Made by a program: the position numbers and the translations under genes
Notes under the pieces: model-generated
Seen by the model: only the letters and a program-made list of their open reading frames with translations
Databases searched by the model: none
What the model was told of the DNA's origin: nothing
Shown: piece by piece, positions 46,925 to 55,850 of the stretch
Numbering within the stretch: position 1 is the first letter of the stretch
Layout: every line of letters begins with the position of its first letter
Assembly: GCA_017643025.1 (NCBI GenBank)
Contig: JAEPOG010000006.1
Span: forward strand, 310,001 to 374,000
Length of the DNA: 64,000 nucleotides
Direction: 5' to 3'
Source of the DNA: Rhizobiaceae bacterium
Lineage (GTDB): Bacteria > Pseudomonadota > Alphaproteobacteria > Rhizobiales > Rhizobiaceae

Positions 46925-47416
46925 CTAAAAGTCGTGATGTCTGACGTTTTGGAGTACCTTCTGCAGCGTCGCGACGAACTTGCTCTGTTCCTCTTCCGGG
47001 ATGCCGCGAAACATCTGCAGATAGGCAGCCGCCATGGACGGCCACAGCCGTTCGAACATGGCGCGACCCGCCTCGGTGATCGCAACGCGCGTCACCCGGC
47101 TATCCTTTTCGTCGGTCTCGCGGCGGATCAGGCCGTCGGTCGCGAGCTGGTCGAGTGCACGGCTCAGCGTCGACTGTTCGACCACGGCGTAGACGGCCAG
47201 ATCGGAAATCTGCAATGAGTCGATCACCGATAGCACCGCCAGAGCACGCAGCTTCGGCGTCGTCAGACCGGCACGCGCCATCTCCTGCCGGATATTGGCG
47301 TTGTAGCGGCCCATGATGCGGTTCATCAGATAGGGCGCAAAATTCGAAAGCCCGATCTCTCCCAGGCGCGGCAGGAGTTCTGCCCTGGCCCTGTCCTCCG
47401 GTTTGCTCTCGTTCAT
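46925..47416 (-). CDS. MarR family transcriptional regulator
   Basis: 163 residues. Winged-helix domain at about residues 45-120: LTTPKLRALAVLSVIDSLQISDLA, the recognition helix region VVEQSTLSRALDQLATDGLIRRE and the wing DEKDSRVTRVAITEAGR. MarR proteins repress nearby genes and release DNA on binding small aromatic ligands. The ATG overlaps the stop of the flavoprotein gene downstream of it by 4 bases (ATGA), so it is in that operon. It probably controls the flavoprotein/iorAB block. Confidence 0.93.
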   Translation of the reverse strand: MNESKPEDRARAELLPRLGEIGLSNFAPYLMNRIMGRYNANIRQEMARAGLTTPKLRALAVLSVIDSLQISDLAVYAVVEQSTLSRALDQLATDGLIRRETDEKDSRVTRVAITEAGRAMFERLWPSMAAAYLQMFRGIPEEEQSKFVATLQKVLQNVRHHDF

Positions 47417-48978
47417 GCGCCGAGCCTCTTTGCCAGGAGAAAGCCGGAGCCGCCGCCCAGGCCGGGCCCGGGGTGGGTGGAAGCGCCGATGTGATGCAGG
47501 TTCTTCACCGAAGTGCCGCTGGCCACCGTCTTCGAGAACGGACGCCAGACAAAGAACTGGTCGAGTGCGCACGACCCGCCATAGGGATCGCCGCCGACGA
47601 GGTTGATGTTGCGGGCTTCCAAATCCGCAGGGGACAGGGCCACGCGCTTGAGCACCTTTTCGGGAAAGCCTTCCAGATGATTGGAGAGGATCTTTTCAAT
47701 CCGGTCGGCAAACGCCTCGCGGGTCTTCTTGTCCCAGCGGCCGGAGGTCTTGATCTTGCCAGCTGCGTCGCCCTTGATGCTACGCGGAGCGTCCGGAATC
47801 TGCAGCCACAGGATCGACTTTCCTTCCGGGCAGCGCGAAGGGTCAAGCCTGTGCGGCTGGCCGACACAGATGGTCGGCGTTTCCGGCAGCATGCCGCGTT
47901 CGGCCTCGTTGGAGGATTTCGAGACGGAATCGATGCCGTCGGCAAGGTGGATCAGCGCTACGTCTTCCAGTCCCGGCGATTTCCATTTCAGGGGTCCGTC
48001 GATAGCGTAGTGAACCTGAAAATTGCCGCGCCCGTGGCGGAACTGCGAAACCGCGTCAGCCTCCGGGATTTCGGCCATGCGCAGGAGCCTGGTGTAAAGC
48101 TGCCCTGGCGCCACCGAGCAGATCACGTTGTGCCCGGCGATCTCTTCGCCGTCGGAGAGAACGACGCCGTTCGCCCTGCCATTTTCGACCCGGATCCGGT
48201 CCACGTCGACACCAGTCCGGATTGTCCCGCCCCTGGCCTCGACCAGTGCCTTGAATGCGGCCGCGGCCTGCCCCGCGCCGCCCTTTGCCACCGGCGCGCC
48301 GGCGGCCTCGAGCGCAAAGGCAATGACCTTGCCCATCTGGCCGCCATAGGCCGATTCCGGCGTCAGACCGGTATGAAGTACCCAGGGGGCGTGCAGTGCC
48401 TGCAACAGTTCGGACTTGTACGCCGCTTCGAGCCAGGCCCGGCCGGGCCGCAGCGCTTCGCCCACCCAGGCAGCCAGATTGCGGGCGCCCCGCTTCCAGG
48501 CCTGTCCGGCGAGCAGGCGCGCCGTACCCCAGTTCCACAAATCGCCGCCCAGCAGCGCGAACAGGAACGGCGCATCCCGTTCGATGCCGCCGACGTCTTC
48601 GCCGTGCTGGTCGCCGTCGCCGGCGGCCAGTTTGTTGAAGGCCGCGATGTTGGCGGAGCGATCGGTGGTAAGCGTCAGCGAAGAGCCGTCCGGCCGCACA
48701 ACAGCGGTGGGGTGCGGCGTATGGCAGAATTCGAGGCCGTGCTCGCCAAGTTCCCCGCCAAGTTCAGCAAATGCGGGTGAGGTGATGAACAGAACAAATG
48801 TGGCGGCCATCACGTCGTGGTGGAAGCCGGGCAATGTCAGTTCCTCGGTCGCCATGCAGCCGCCAACGGCGTCGTTGCGCTCAAGCACAAGGACCTTGTC
48901 GCCCTTCTTCGTCAGGAGCGCCGCGGCAACAAGCGCGTTGATACCGCTCCCGACGATGATGTGATCATGGCCTGGCAT
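47413..48978 (-). CDS. Phytoene-desaturase-like FAD-dependent oxidoreductase 1
   Basis: 521 residues. The FAD Rossmann motif is HIIVGSGINALVAAALLTKKGDKVLVLERND, with ATEELTLPGFHHDVMAATF; a C-terminal FAD contact motif is HIGASTHPGPGLGGGSGFLL. Members of the CrtI family desaturate or isomerise C-C bonds; this branch is common in catabolic gene clusters of rhizobia. It is paralogous to the flavoprotein at 49918, and the two face away from a shared cyclase gene. It overlaps the MarR gene. Confidence 0.92.
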   Translation of the reverse strand: MPGHDHIIVGSGINALVAAALLTKKGDKVLVLERNDAVGGCMATEELTLPGFHHDVMAATFVLFITSPAFAELGGELGEHGLEFCHTPHPTAVVRPDGSSLTLTTDRSANIAAFNKLAAGDGDQHGEDVGGIERDAPFLFALLGGDLWNWGTARLLAGQAWKRGARNLAAWVGEALRPGRAWLEAAYKSELLQALHAPWVLHTGLTPESAYGGQMGKVIAFALEAAGAPVAKGGAGQAAAAFKALVEARGGTIRTGVDVDRIRVENGRANGVVLSDGEEIAGHNVICSVAPGQLYTRLLRMAEIPEADAVSQFRHGRGNFQVHYAIDGPLKWKSPGLEDVALIHLADGIDSVSKSSNEAERGMLPETPTICVGQPHRLDPSRCPEGKSILWLQIPDAPRSIKGDAAGKIKTSGRWDKKTREAFADRIEKILSNHLEGFPEKVLKRVALSPADLEARNINLVGGDPYGGSCALDQFFVWRPFSKTVASGTSVKNLHHIGASTHPGPGLGGGSGFLLAKRLGA

Positions 48979-49003
48979 GGGCCGGCGCTCCGGGATCTGC
49001 GGC

Positions 49004-49795
49004 TCAGCTCTTCGGCACGAGCGCCAGCGCGCGAACGGGACTGCCCGTGCCGTCGGCGATCTTCAGCGGCGCCGCAATGAGGATCGCACCCTTTGCCGGC
49101 AGCTTCGACAGGTTTGCCAGCGAGGCGAGGCCGTAGCGGTTTGCGGCGTGCAACAGATTATGGGCCGGGAAAGGTGGCTCCATGCCCCCTGCCTGGCCGG
49201 CATCGGTGCCGATGCATTGCGTACCCCAGCCGATCGCGCCCTTTTCGAGAATGTATTCAATGCAGTCGACCGTCGGCCCCGGTGAGTGCGGACCGGTCTC
49301 GTCGGCATTGAGATAGGCCGCTTCGTCATTGGCGCGGGCGTCCCAGTCGGTGCGCATCAGCACCCACTCGCCGCTGCCGATCTCGCCGTGCTCGGCCTCC
49401 CATGCCTTTACGGCGGCGGCGTCGAGCAGGAAATCTGGGTTCGCTGCGACTTCGGCCGAGCAGTCGATCACATTGACCGGTGCCACGAAGTTCTTCACTG
49501 GGATGGTGTCGGTGTAACCGTCGGGATAGTCCTTGCCCGTGATCCAGTGGTGCGGCGCGTCGAAATGCGTGCCGGAATGCTCCCCGAGCTTGAGCCAGTT
49601 CCAAGCCCAAAACGGACCTGAATTGTCGTATTCGGAGATCTTGTGGATTTCGATTTTCGGGGTGTCTACCGCCAGTTCCGGCGGAAGCTTCAACAATGGC
49701 GTGTCCGGTCCCAGCCGACCTGAAAGGTCGATGACCTCGACGTTTCCCGACATTAGAACCGATGCCAGATTGGCAAGCGTTTCGCGAGCACTCAT
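49004..49795 (-). CDS. Cyclase-family metal-dependent hydrolase, isatin-hydrolase-like
   Basis: 263 residues. The family motif H-x-G-T-H-x-D-x-P-x-H is fully present as His73-Ser-Gly75-Thr-His77-Phe-Asp79-Ala-Pro81-His-His83, in the GEHSGTHFDAPHHWITG segment. Known members are kynurenine formamidase and isatin hydrolase, which opens isatin to isatinate using Mn2+. The setting (StyA-type monooxygenase, IorAB) makes isatin hydrolase the best guess, since indole and indoleacetate breakdown can pass through isatin. It lies 25 bases upstream of the first flavoprotein gene. Substrate not proven. Confidence 0.88.
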   Translation of the reverse strand: MSARETLANLASVLMSGNVEVIDLSGRLGPDTPLLKLPPELAVDTPKIEIHKISEYDNSGPFWAWNWLKLGEHSGTHFDAPHHWITGKDYPDGYTDTIPVKNFVAPVNVIDCSAEVAANPDFLLDAAAVKAWEAEHGEIGSGEWVLMRTDWDARANDEAAYLNADETGPHSPGPTVDCIEYILEKGAIGWGTQCIGTDAGQAGGMEPPFPAHNLLHAANRYGLASLANLSKLPAKGAILIAAPLKIADGTGSPVRALALVPKS

Positions 49796-49917
49796 GTCCT
49801 GATCCTCCCACTTTTGGCAGCGCGGTGAATCCAGCCCGCAAGCTGGCCGCCTCAACAAGACCGTAGACAGAACAATATGTATTTGCAATTATCTTTCTCG
49901 AGAGGGGTGACCAGTCG
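49796..49917. promoter_or_regulatory. Divergent promoter region between cyclase and second flavoprotein genes
   Basis: 122 bases. The AT-rich stretch AATATGTATTTGCAATTATC (about 49874) stands out from high-G+C surroundings and is the likely core of both promoters; its near-palindromic make-up would suit a MarR operator. Confidence 0.4.
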
Positions 49918-51495
49918 GTGCCGCAAAATCTCGACGCGATCATTATTGGATCAGGCCACAACAGCCTTGTCTGCGCGATCAAACTGGCGCGCAAAGGGTG
50001 GCGGGTCGGCGTTTTTGAGCAGGCAGCGGAACCGGGCGGCGCGGTCAAGACGCTTGAACTGACAGAACCGGGCTTCCACCACGACTGGGCGGCGATGAAC
50101 CTGTCGCTGTTTGCCGGTTCGGCTTTTTACAAGGAACATGCGGCGGAGCTTGCCGAACACGGACTGGCATTCGTGCCGGTACAGAACTGCTTTGCCAGCG
50201 TTTTTCCAGATGGCAAATGGCTTGGGGTCACCGCCGGATCGGACACGATGCGGCAGCGCATCGCCGCTTTCTCGCAAAAAGATGCGCAGGCCTGGGAAGA
50301 ACTCGTGGCCGAGTTCCCGCAGACAGCGGAATATCTGTTTGCGGTGCTCGGCAGTCCCATGAAAATGCATAGAATGGGCAAAATATTTGCCAAGGCTTGG
50401 TGGAAAAGGGGTGCCGACTGGACCGGGTCTCTCATACGTCTGGTATTGTCCTCGCCGCGCAAGTGGCTGGAGGAGACGTTTGAGACACCGCATGTTCGCG
50501 CCACGCTCGCCGCATGGGGCATGCATCTTGACTTCGCGCCCGACATCGCCGGCGGCGCCATGTTCCCCTATCTGGAATCCATGGCCAACCAGTCGTTCGG
50601 CATGGTGATCGGCAGTGGCGGCGCCGGTACCATGACGCGCGCGCTTTGCGGAATGTTGGAAGCGGCGGGCGGGGAAATCCGCTGCAATGCGCGTGTCACG
50701 CGGATCATCAAGGAGGGTGGCCGGGCTACAGGTGTCGAACTCGAAAGCGGCGAACGCGTCACAGCGCAAAAGGCGGTGATCGCCAATGTGGCCCCTGGCG
50801 CGCTTGCCGACCATCTGATCGACGGCGGTTCCGGCAACGACAAGTTCGATCGAGCAATGCGTGCTTTCTCCCACGCGCCGGGAACGATGATGATCCACCT
50901 TGCGCTGGACGAGTTGCCGGCGTGGGCCGCGTCGGAGGAACTGCGCTCCTTCGCCTACGTCCATATCGCGCCGTCACTCGACCAGATGGCCAGAACCTAT
51001 CAGCAGGCGCGGGCCGGACTTCTGCCGGATGAACCTGTGATCGTGGTAGGCCAGCCGACGGCAGTCGATCCAAGCCGGGCGCCGAAGGGAAAGCATGTTC
51101 TGTGGGTGCAGGTGCGAATGGCGCCCGGTGCGATCCGCGGCGATGCCAAGGACGAGATTTCGGCGACGGAATGGGGCGCTGCCGCGGAACCGTTCGCCGA
51201 GCGGGTAATCGATCTGATCGAGCAACATGCTCCCGGCCTGAAAAAGGCCATTCGCGCCCGCAGGATCGTTGCGCCGCGCGATCTGGAGGCCGACAACCCC
51301 AACCTCGTTGGCGGCGACCAGATCTGTGGCAGCCATCACCTATCGCAGCACTTCTTTTTCCGTCCGGCGTTTGGACATGCGCCGGGCAATACGCCGGTTG
51401 AGGGACTCTACCTCACCGGCGCAGCCGTCTGGCCAGGCGCCGGGACGGGCGCCGGACCCGGAACCATGCTTGGCCAAATGCTGGCCGGCAATTGA
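49918..51495 (+). CDS. Phytoene-desaturase-like FAD-dependent oxidoreductase 2
   Basis: 525 residues. FAD motif AIIIGSGHNSLVCAIKLARKGWRVGVFEQ; the GFHHDWAAMNLSLFAGS segment mirrors the GFHHD of the first paralogue; the C-terminal FAD contact ends WPGAGTGAGPGTMLGQMLAG. GTG start with AGGGGTGA 7 bases before. The two paralogues differ by the whole length, so they probably act on successive or different intermediates. It is first in an operon with the peptide-type ABC transporter. Confidence 0.92.
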   Translation: MPQNLDAIIIGSGHNSLVCAIKLARKGWRVGVFEQAAEPGGAVKTLELTEPGFHHDWAAMNLSLFAGSAFYKEHAAELAEHGLAFVPVQNCFASVFPDGKWLGVTAGSDTMRQRIAAFSQKDAQAWEELVAEFPQTAEYLFAVLGSPMKMHRMGKIFAKAWWKRGADWTGSLIRLVLSSPRKWLEETFETPHVRATLAAWGMHLDFAPDIAGGAMFPYLESMANQSFGMVIGSGGAGTMTRALCGMLEAAGGEIRCNARVTRIIKEGGRATGVELESGERVTAQKAVIANVAPGALADHLIDGGSGNDKFDRAMRAFSHAPGTMMIHLALDELPAWAASEELRSFAYVHIAPSLDQMARTYQQARAGLLPDEPVIVVGQPTAVDPSRAPKGKHVLWVQVRMAPGAIRGDAKDEISATEWGAAAEPFAERVIDLIEQHAPGLKKAIRARRIVAPRDLEADNPNLVGGDQICGSHHLSQHFFFRPAFGHAPGNTPVEGLYLTGAAVWPGAGTGAGPGTMLGQMLAGN

Positions 51496-51518
51496 ACCAC
51501 CATATAAGGGAGGAACGC

Positions 51519-53048
51519 ATGCAACCCATTACCAGACGTACCGCTCTGAAAGGCTCCGCCGCCGTGGCGGCCGCAGCGCTACTCGGCGGCAGGGCGGCAG
51601 CCCAGTCGATCGACGAACTCGTCATAGCCTACAACGTGAACCTGCCGTCATGGGATCCGACAGTCGGTCCGTCGGCCGTCAATCCCACGATCCAGGGATT
51701 CTACCAATCGGTGTTCGATCAGTTCATCCTGCAGAATCCGGACCTCACGCCGGCTCCGGGGCTCCTGACTGAATGGGGCTGGAACGATGACAAGACCAAG
51801 GTGATGATGAAGGTGCGCGAAGGCGTCACCTGGCATGACGGCTCGCCGTTCACGGCCGAAGATGTTGCCTGGTCGCTTACGCGCGCGGCAGATGAAAAGA
51901 CCGGAAACCCGATCCAGTTCATCTGGTCGACGCTCGGCAACATCAAGGCCGAGGGCAACACGGTTACGGCGGACGTCGTGCGCTTCGAGCCGACCATCTT
52001 CAAATGGATGTACTTCCTCACCGGATACGTGTTGCCAAAGGCATATTTCGAGAAAGTGGGCCCGGAGGGTTTCGAAGCTGCGCCAATCGGTACCGGGCCG
52101 TACATGGTCGACAAATTCGAGCGCAACGCATTTGTGCGGCTCAAGGCCAACGAGAACTACTGGAACGGCAAGCCGGAGTTCGACACGGTCACCATCAAAT
52201 TCGTGACCGATGCCGCCTCGCGCGTTGCTGAAATTGAATCCGGTAACGCCCATGTGACGCTCGAAATGCCATATGAAGAGTATGACCGGTTGAGGGGCAC
52301 CAACGGCATTGGCGGCGTGGCCGAACCGATCTCCGACATCGGCATGATCTTCATCAACGATGTCGACCCAATGCTGGACGCCAACGTGCGCATGGCGGCA
52401 GCTCACGCCATCGACAAGCAGACGATCATCGACCGGTTGCTGTCGGGCTATGGCGTCGCGATCGACACGTTGCAGACACCAGAATACGAGGCCTACGATG
52501 CCTCAATCAAGGTTCCCTACGATCCGGAAAAGGCCAAGGAACTACTCGCGGCTTCGGGCTTTTCGCCGGACAATCCGGTCAAGTTCAAGATCCAGACGAC
52601 CCGCGGCTTCAAGCCGAAGGATTACGAGATGATCCAGGCGATCGTGGGTCTATGGCGCAGGGTTGGCATCGAGGCCGAGATCGAGGTCTACGAAATCGCC
52701 AAGCACTATGAGTTGCGCGCTGCCGACCAGTTGGCGCCTGCCGCGTTCTACAACTGGGGCAATTCGGTGGGCGATCCGACGACGTCGACCGGGTTTGCCA
52801 TGTTCGGCCCTTCGCCGCATTCGGTCTGGGACGGCCAGGAACTTATCGACATGATCGGCCCGCTCTGGGGTGAGGCCGACGAGGACAAGCGCATCGCCGC
52901 CTGGAAGGAAGTCGACAAATATGTCGCCGACAATGCGCTCGTCATCCCGCTGCTTCAATATGTGCAGCCGATACTGCATGCCAACGGCGTCAAGGTGACG
53001 CCGCACGCATCCGGCGCGTTGTTGCCGCACTTGATGACGCGGGCCTGA
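51519..53048 (+). CDS. ABC transporter substrate-binding protein (SBP_bac_5, dipeptide/nickel type)
   Basis: 509 residues. A Tat signal (ITRRTALKGSAAVAAAALLGG, twin Arg) marks export in folded form, common for this family. The mature protein has SIDELVIAYNVNLPSWDPT, LTEWGWNDDKTKVMMKVREGVTWHDGSPFTAEDVAWSL, the family GTGPYMVDKF motif. ATG at 51519 with AAGGGAGG 6 bases before; an earlier in-frame start lacks a site. Binds a peptide-like or aromatic ligand for the following permeases. A strong hairpin lies downstream. Confidence 0.95.
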   Translation: MQPITRRTALKGSAAVAAAALLGGRAAAQSIDELVIAYNVNLPSWDPTVGPSAVNPTIQGFYQSVFDQFILQNPDLTPAPGLLTEWGWNDDKTKVMMKVREGVTWHDGSPFTAEDVAWSLTRAADEKTGNPIQFIWSTLGNIKAEGNTVTADVVRFEPTIFKWMYFLTGYVLPKAYFEKVGPEGFEAAPIGTGPYMVDKFERNAFVRLKANENYWNGKPEFDTVTIKFVTDAASRVAEIESGNAHVTLEMPYEEYDRLRGTNGIGGVAEPISDIGMIFINDVDPMLDANVRMAAAHAIDKQTIIDRLLSGYGVAIDTLQTPEYEAYDASIKVPYDPEKAKELLAASGFSPDNPVKFKIQTTRGFKPKDYEMIQAIVGLWRRVGIEAEIEVYEIAKHYELRAADQLAPAAFYNWGNSVGDPTTSTGFAMFGPSPHSVWDGQELIDMIGPLWGEADEDKRIAAWKEVDKYVADNALVIPLLQYVQPILHANGVKVTPHASGALLPHLMTRA

Positions 53049-53073
53049 ACCGCTCGATTGTGCTATGCGTAAG

Positions 53074-53104
53074 AACGGGCCGCCCGGTCTCCGGGCGGCC
53101 CGTT
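53074..53104 (+). terminator. 14-base-pair hairpin after the binding-protein gene
   Basis: AACGGGCCGCCCGG and CCGGGCGGCCCGTT are perfect complements around a TCT loop, 25 bases after the binding-protein stop and 17 before the permease GTG. Only a short T run follows, so it may act as a partial terminator or an mRNA stabiliser, keeping binding-protein levels above permease levels. Confidence 0.7.
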
Positions 53105-53120
53105 TGCAGGGGACGTCTGC

Positions 53121-54131
53121 GTGAATCTTGTTCGTATCATCATCGTCCGGTTGGCGACGACAATCGTGACGCTGCTCGGTGCCGCGGTCATCGTGTTCTT
53201 CGTCATTCGCGTCGTGCCCGGCAACCCGATTGCCATGATGCTGCCTCCTGGCGCCACGGATGCCGACATCGCGCGGTTGACAGCACTCTACGGGCTCGAC
53301 AAGTCCATTCCCGAGCAGTTCGTCATCTGGCTCACGCGCGCACTGCAGGGTGATTTCGGAACCTCGATCTCGCTGAGGCAGCCGGTCATGCCGCTGGTTC
53401 TAGGGCGGCTGCCGGCAACGCTGGAACTGTCCATCTTCGCCCTGGTTCTGGCCGTGATGATCGGTGGCACGATGGCGCTGACCGGCACGCGCTTTCGCGG
53501 CACGCGGACCGAAGCGGGTATCGACGTGGCAAACGGCGTGGGGCTGTCGATACCCGACTTCCTCTGGGCGCTGGTCCTTATCCTCCTTTTTGGCGTCCTG
53601 GTACCGGTCTTCTATGTTTCCGGTCGCATCTCGCCGTCGCTCGATCTGCCCTTCGTCACCCAGTTCTACGTCTTCGAGAGCCTGGTCCGGCTCAGATTCG
53701 ATCTGTGGTGGGATCTTCTCAAGCACATGTTCATGCCGGCGCTGGCGCTGGCGATCCCTCTTGCAGCGATCATCGGGCAATTGCTCAAGCAGTCGCTGAA
53801 GGAGACGATGCATCTCGATTACGTGGTGCTCGCCCGCACCAAGGGTTATGGCGAAAACCATGTCATTCTTTTCGAGGCTTTGAGAAACGCGGTTCTGCCC
53901 ACCCTTACCCTCGTCGGGGTGCAGTTCACATTCCTCATCGGCGGAACGGTCATCATCGAGCGGCTGTTTTCGTACGAGGGTCTCGGCAATATGGCGATCG
54001 ATGCGGTGATCAACCGCGACCTTCCCCTTATTCAGGGCATCGTCATCGTCTTTGCGCTTCTCTTCACGGTCATCAATCTGGTCGTGGATATGACCTACGC
54101 GTTTTTGAATCCGAGGCTGCGGCATGCTTGA
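53121..54131 (+). CDS. ABC transporter permease (DppB type)
   Basis: 336 residues, six transmembrane helices. VNLVRIIIVRLATTIVTLLGAAVIVFFVIRVVPGNP and ADIARLTALYGLDKSIPEQF are the DppB-like N-terminus; the EAA coupling loop is around HLDYVVLARTKGYGENHVILFEALRNA. GTG start at 53121, after a GGGGAC site. Forms a channel with the next gene, which it overlaps by 8 bases. Confidence 0.95.
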   Translation: MNLVRIIIVRLATTIVTLLGAAVIVFFVIRVVPGNPIAMMLPPGATDADIARLTALYGLDKSIPEQFVIWLTRALQGDFGTSISLRQPVMPLVLGRLPATLELSIFALVLAVMIGGTMALTGTRFRGTRTEAGIDVANGVGLSIPDFLWALVLILLFGVLVPVFYVSGRISPSLDLPFVTQFYVFESLVRLRFDLWWDLLKHMFMPALALAIPLAAIIGQLLKQSLKETMHLDYVVLARTKGYGENHVILFEALRNAVLPTLTLVGVQFTFLIGGTVIIERLFSYEGLGNMAIDAVINRDLPLIQGIVIVFALLFTVINLVVDMTYAFLNPRLRHA

Positions 54132-54975
54132 GGGCAGGGCTCTCACAGTCAGGAGATCCACGCCGCGTCTTTGGCTTTCCGCGTCGTGGCTGGCATTGAT
54201 CTCGCTGGCGGCAATTTTCGCGCCGCTCGTCGCGCCGCACGACCCGCTGGCGCAGGATCTTTTTGCGGCGCGGCTGCCGCCTGCCTGGGCTGAGGGTGCG
54301 GATCCGGCCTATCTGCTTGGCACCGACTCGCTCGGCCGCGACGTGCTGACCCGCATTATCTTCGGCGCTCGTATCGCGTTGACCGTGGCGCTGGTTGCAG
54401 GTCTGGCGACGGCGATCATCGGCTCGACGCTCGGGCTTCTCGCCGGCTATCTGCGCGGCTGGGTTGACCTTGTCATCTCCCGTATCGTCGATATTTGGCT
54501 CGCATTTCCGCCGGTGCTTTTCGCCATCCTTCTGATCGCGGTGCTCGGCACCGGCCTCTCCTCCATCATCATTGCCATCATCGTCATCGACTGGACGCGA
54601 TTTTGCCGGGTGGTGCGCGCCGAGGCGCTGAACCAGTCGGCGATGGACTATGTGACAAGCGCCAAGGTCGCCGGCCGAACCCGTCTTTCCACCATGTGGC
54701 GTGAAATCGGCCCGAACGTGCTTCCAACAATTTGCGTGCTGTTGACAATCGAGATGGGGATCGCCGTCATCGTCGAGGCGATCCTTTCCTTCGTCAACCT
54801 GTCGATCTCGACCGACGCACCCACCTGGGGCGGAATGATTGCGGAGGGGCGCACCTCGATCCATCAGGCCTGGTGGGTGCTGGTCTTTCCGCTGATCGTG
54901 CTGTTCCTCACCGTTCTGTCCTTCAGCCAGCTTGGCGAAGGCCTGAAAGACCGTTTCGATCCCGTGCTCAGATGA
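54124..54975 (+). CDS. ABC transporter permease (DppC type)
   Basis: 283 residues, six helices. FAPLVAPHDPLAQDLFAARLPP then GTDSLGRDVLTRIIFGARIALTV are the DppC family segments; the coupling loop is AMDYVTSAKVAGRTRLSTMWREI. Partner of the DppB-type permease. Its stop overlaps the ATG of the first ATPase by four bases. Confidence 0.95.
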   Translation: MLEGRALTVRRSTPRLWLSASWLALISLAAIFAPLVAPHDPLAQDLFAARLPPAWAEGADPAYLLGTDSLGRDVLTRIIFGARIALTVALVAGLATAIIGSTLGLLAGYLRGWVDLVISRIVDIWLAFPPVLFAILLIAVLGTGLSSIIIAIIVIDWTRFCRVVRAEALNQSAMDYVTSAKVAGRTRLSTMWREIGPNVLPTICVLLTIEMGIAVIVEAILSFVNLSISTDAPTWGGMIAEGRTSIHQAWWVLVFPLIVLFLTVLSFSQLGEGLKDRFDPVLR

Positions 54976-55850
54976 CGGCCTTCCTGGAGATAGAAAATCT
55001 CAGCGCATCCCTGAAGCGCCAACGTGTGAGGATGCTGCGTTCGGTGTCGTTATCAGTAGCGGCGGGCGAGGTTCATGGCCTTGTCGGCGAGAGCGGTGCC
55101 GGCAAGAGCATGATCGGCAAGGCGGTTCTCGGCATCCTGCCGGCAGCGCTCGCGATCGATGAAGGCGAAATCCGGCTCGATGGCGAAGATCTGCTCGCCA
55201 TGCGGCCCGCCGATCGGCGTCGCGCAATCGGCGCCAAGGCCGCACTGATCCCGCAGGACCCGCTGACCGCGCTCAACCCGTCGCACTGCATCGGCCCGCA
55301 GATTACCGGCCGGCTCGTCGATATCCTTGGTTGGGACAAACGGAAGGCTGACATGCGGGCGAGGGAACTGCTTGCGGAGGTCAATATCGATGATCCCGAC
55401 CGGGTTATGGCGAGTTATCCTTTCGAACTCTCAGGCGGAATGCGCCAGCGCGTTCTCATTGCCTCCGCCTTTGCCGCCAATCCGAAACTGATCGTTGCCG
55501 ACGAACCGACGACGGCGCTGGATGTCACCGTGCAGAAGCAAATTCTCAAACTGATCCGGGAGATGCAGGCGCGCCACGGCACGGCGATGCTGTTCGTGAC
55601 ACACGATCTCGGCGTGGTCTCCAAAATCTGCCAGCGGTTGTCTGTGCTCTACGCAGGCAAGGTGCTGGAGCAGGCGACGATCGCCGAGTTCTTCGCCGAT
55701 CCCAAGCACGCCTATTCGCGGGCGCTGCTGGCCGCTACGCCGAAATACACCGACCCGGGCTCTTCGCTGGTGCCGGTCGACAGCTCGGTCACCGATCTGG
55801 TGGCGGCGGAGATCGAGGCGGTAGACGAGGGGTGGCGTCTTGCTCGCTGA
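54972..55850 (+). CDS. ABC transporter ATP-binding protein (DppD type)
   Basis: 292 residues. Walker A GESGAGKSMIGKAVLGIL, QDPLTALNPSHCIGPQ, signature LSGGMRQRVLIASAF, Walker B LIVADEPTTALDVTVQ and FVTHDLGVVSKICQR. The usual C-terminal zinc/iron-sulfur extension of DppD is shortened. Partner of the following DppF-type ATPase. Confidence 0.95.
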   Translation: MTAFLEIENLSASLKRQRVRMLRSVSLSVAAGEVHGLVGESGAGKSMIGKAVLGILPAALAIDEGEIRLDGEDLLAMRPADRRRAIGAKAALIPQDPLTALNPSHCIGPQITGRLVDILGWDKRKADMRARELLAEVNIDDPDRVMASYPFELSGGMRQRVLIASAFAANPKLIVADEPTTALDVTVQKQILKLIREMQARHGTAMLFVTHDLGVVSKICQRLSVLYAGKVLEQATIAEFFADPKHAYSRALLAATPKYTDPGSSLVPVDSSVTDLVAAEIEAVDEGWRLAR

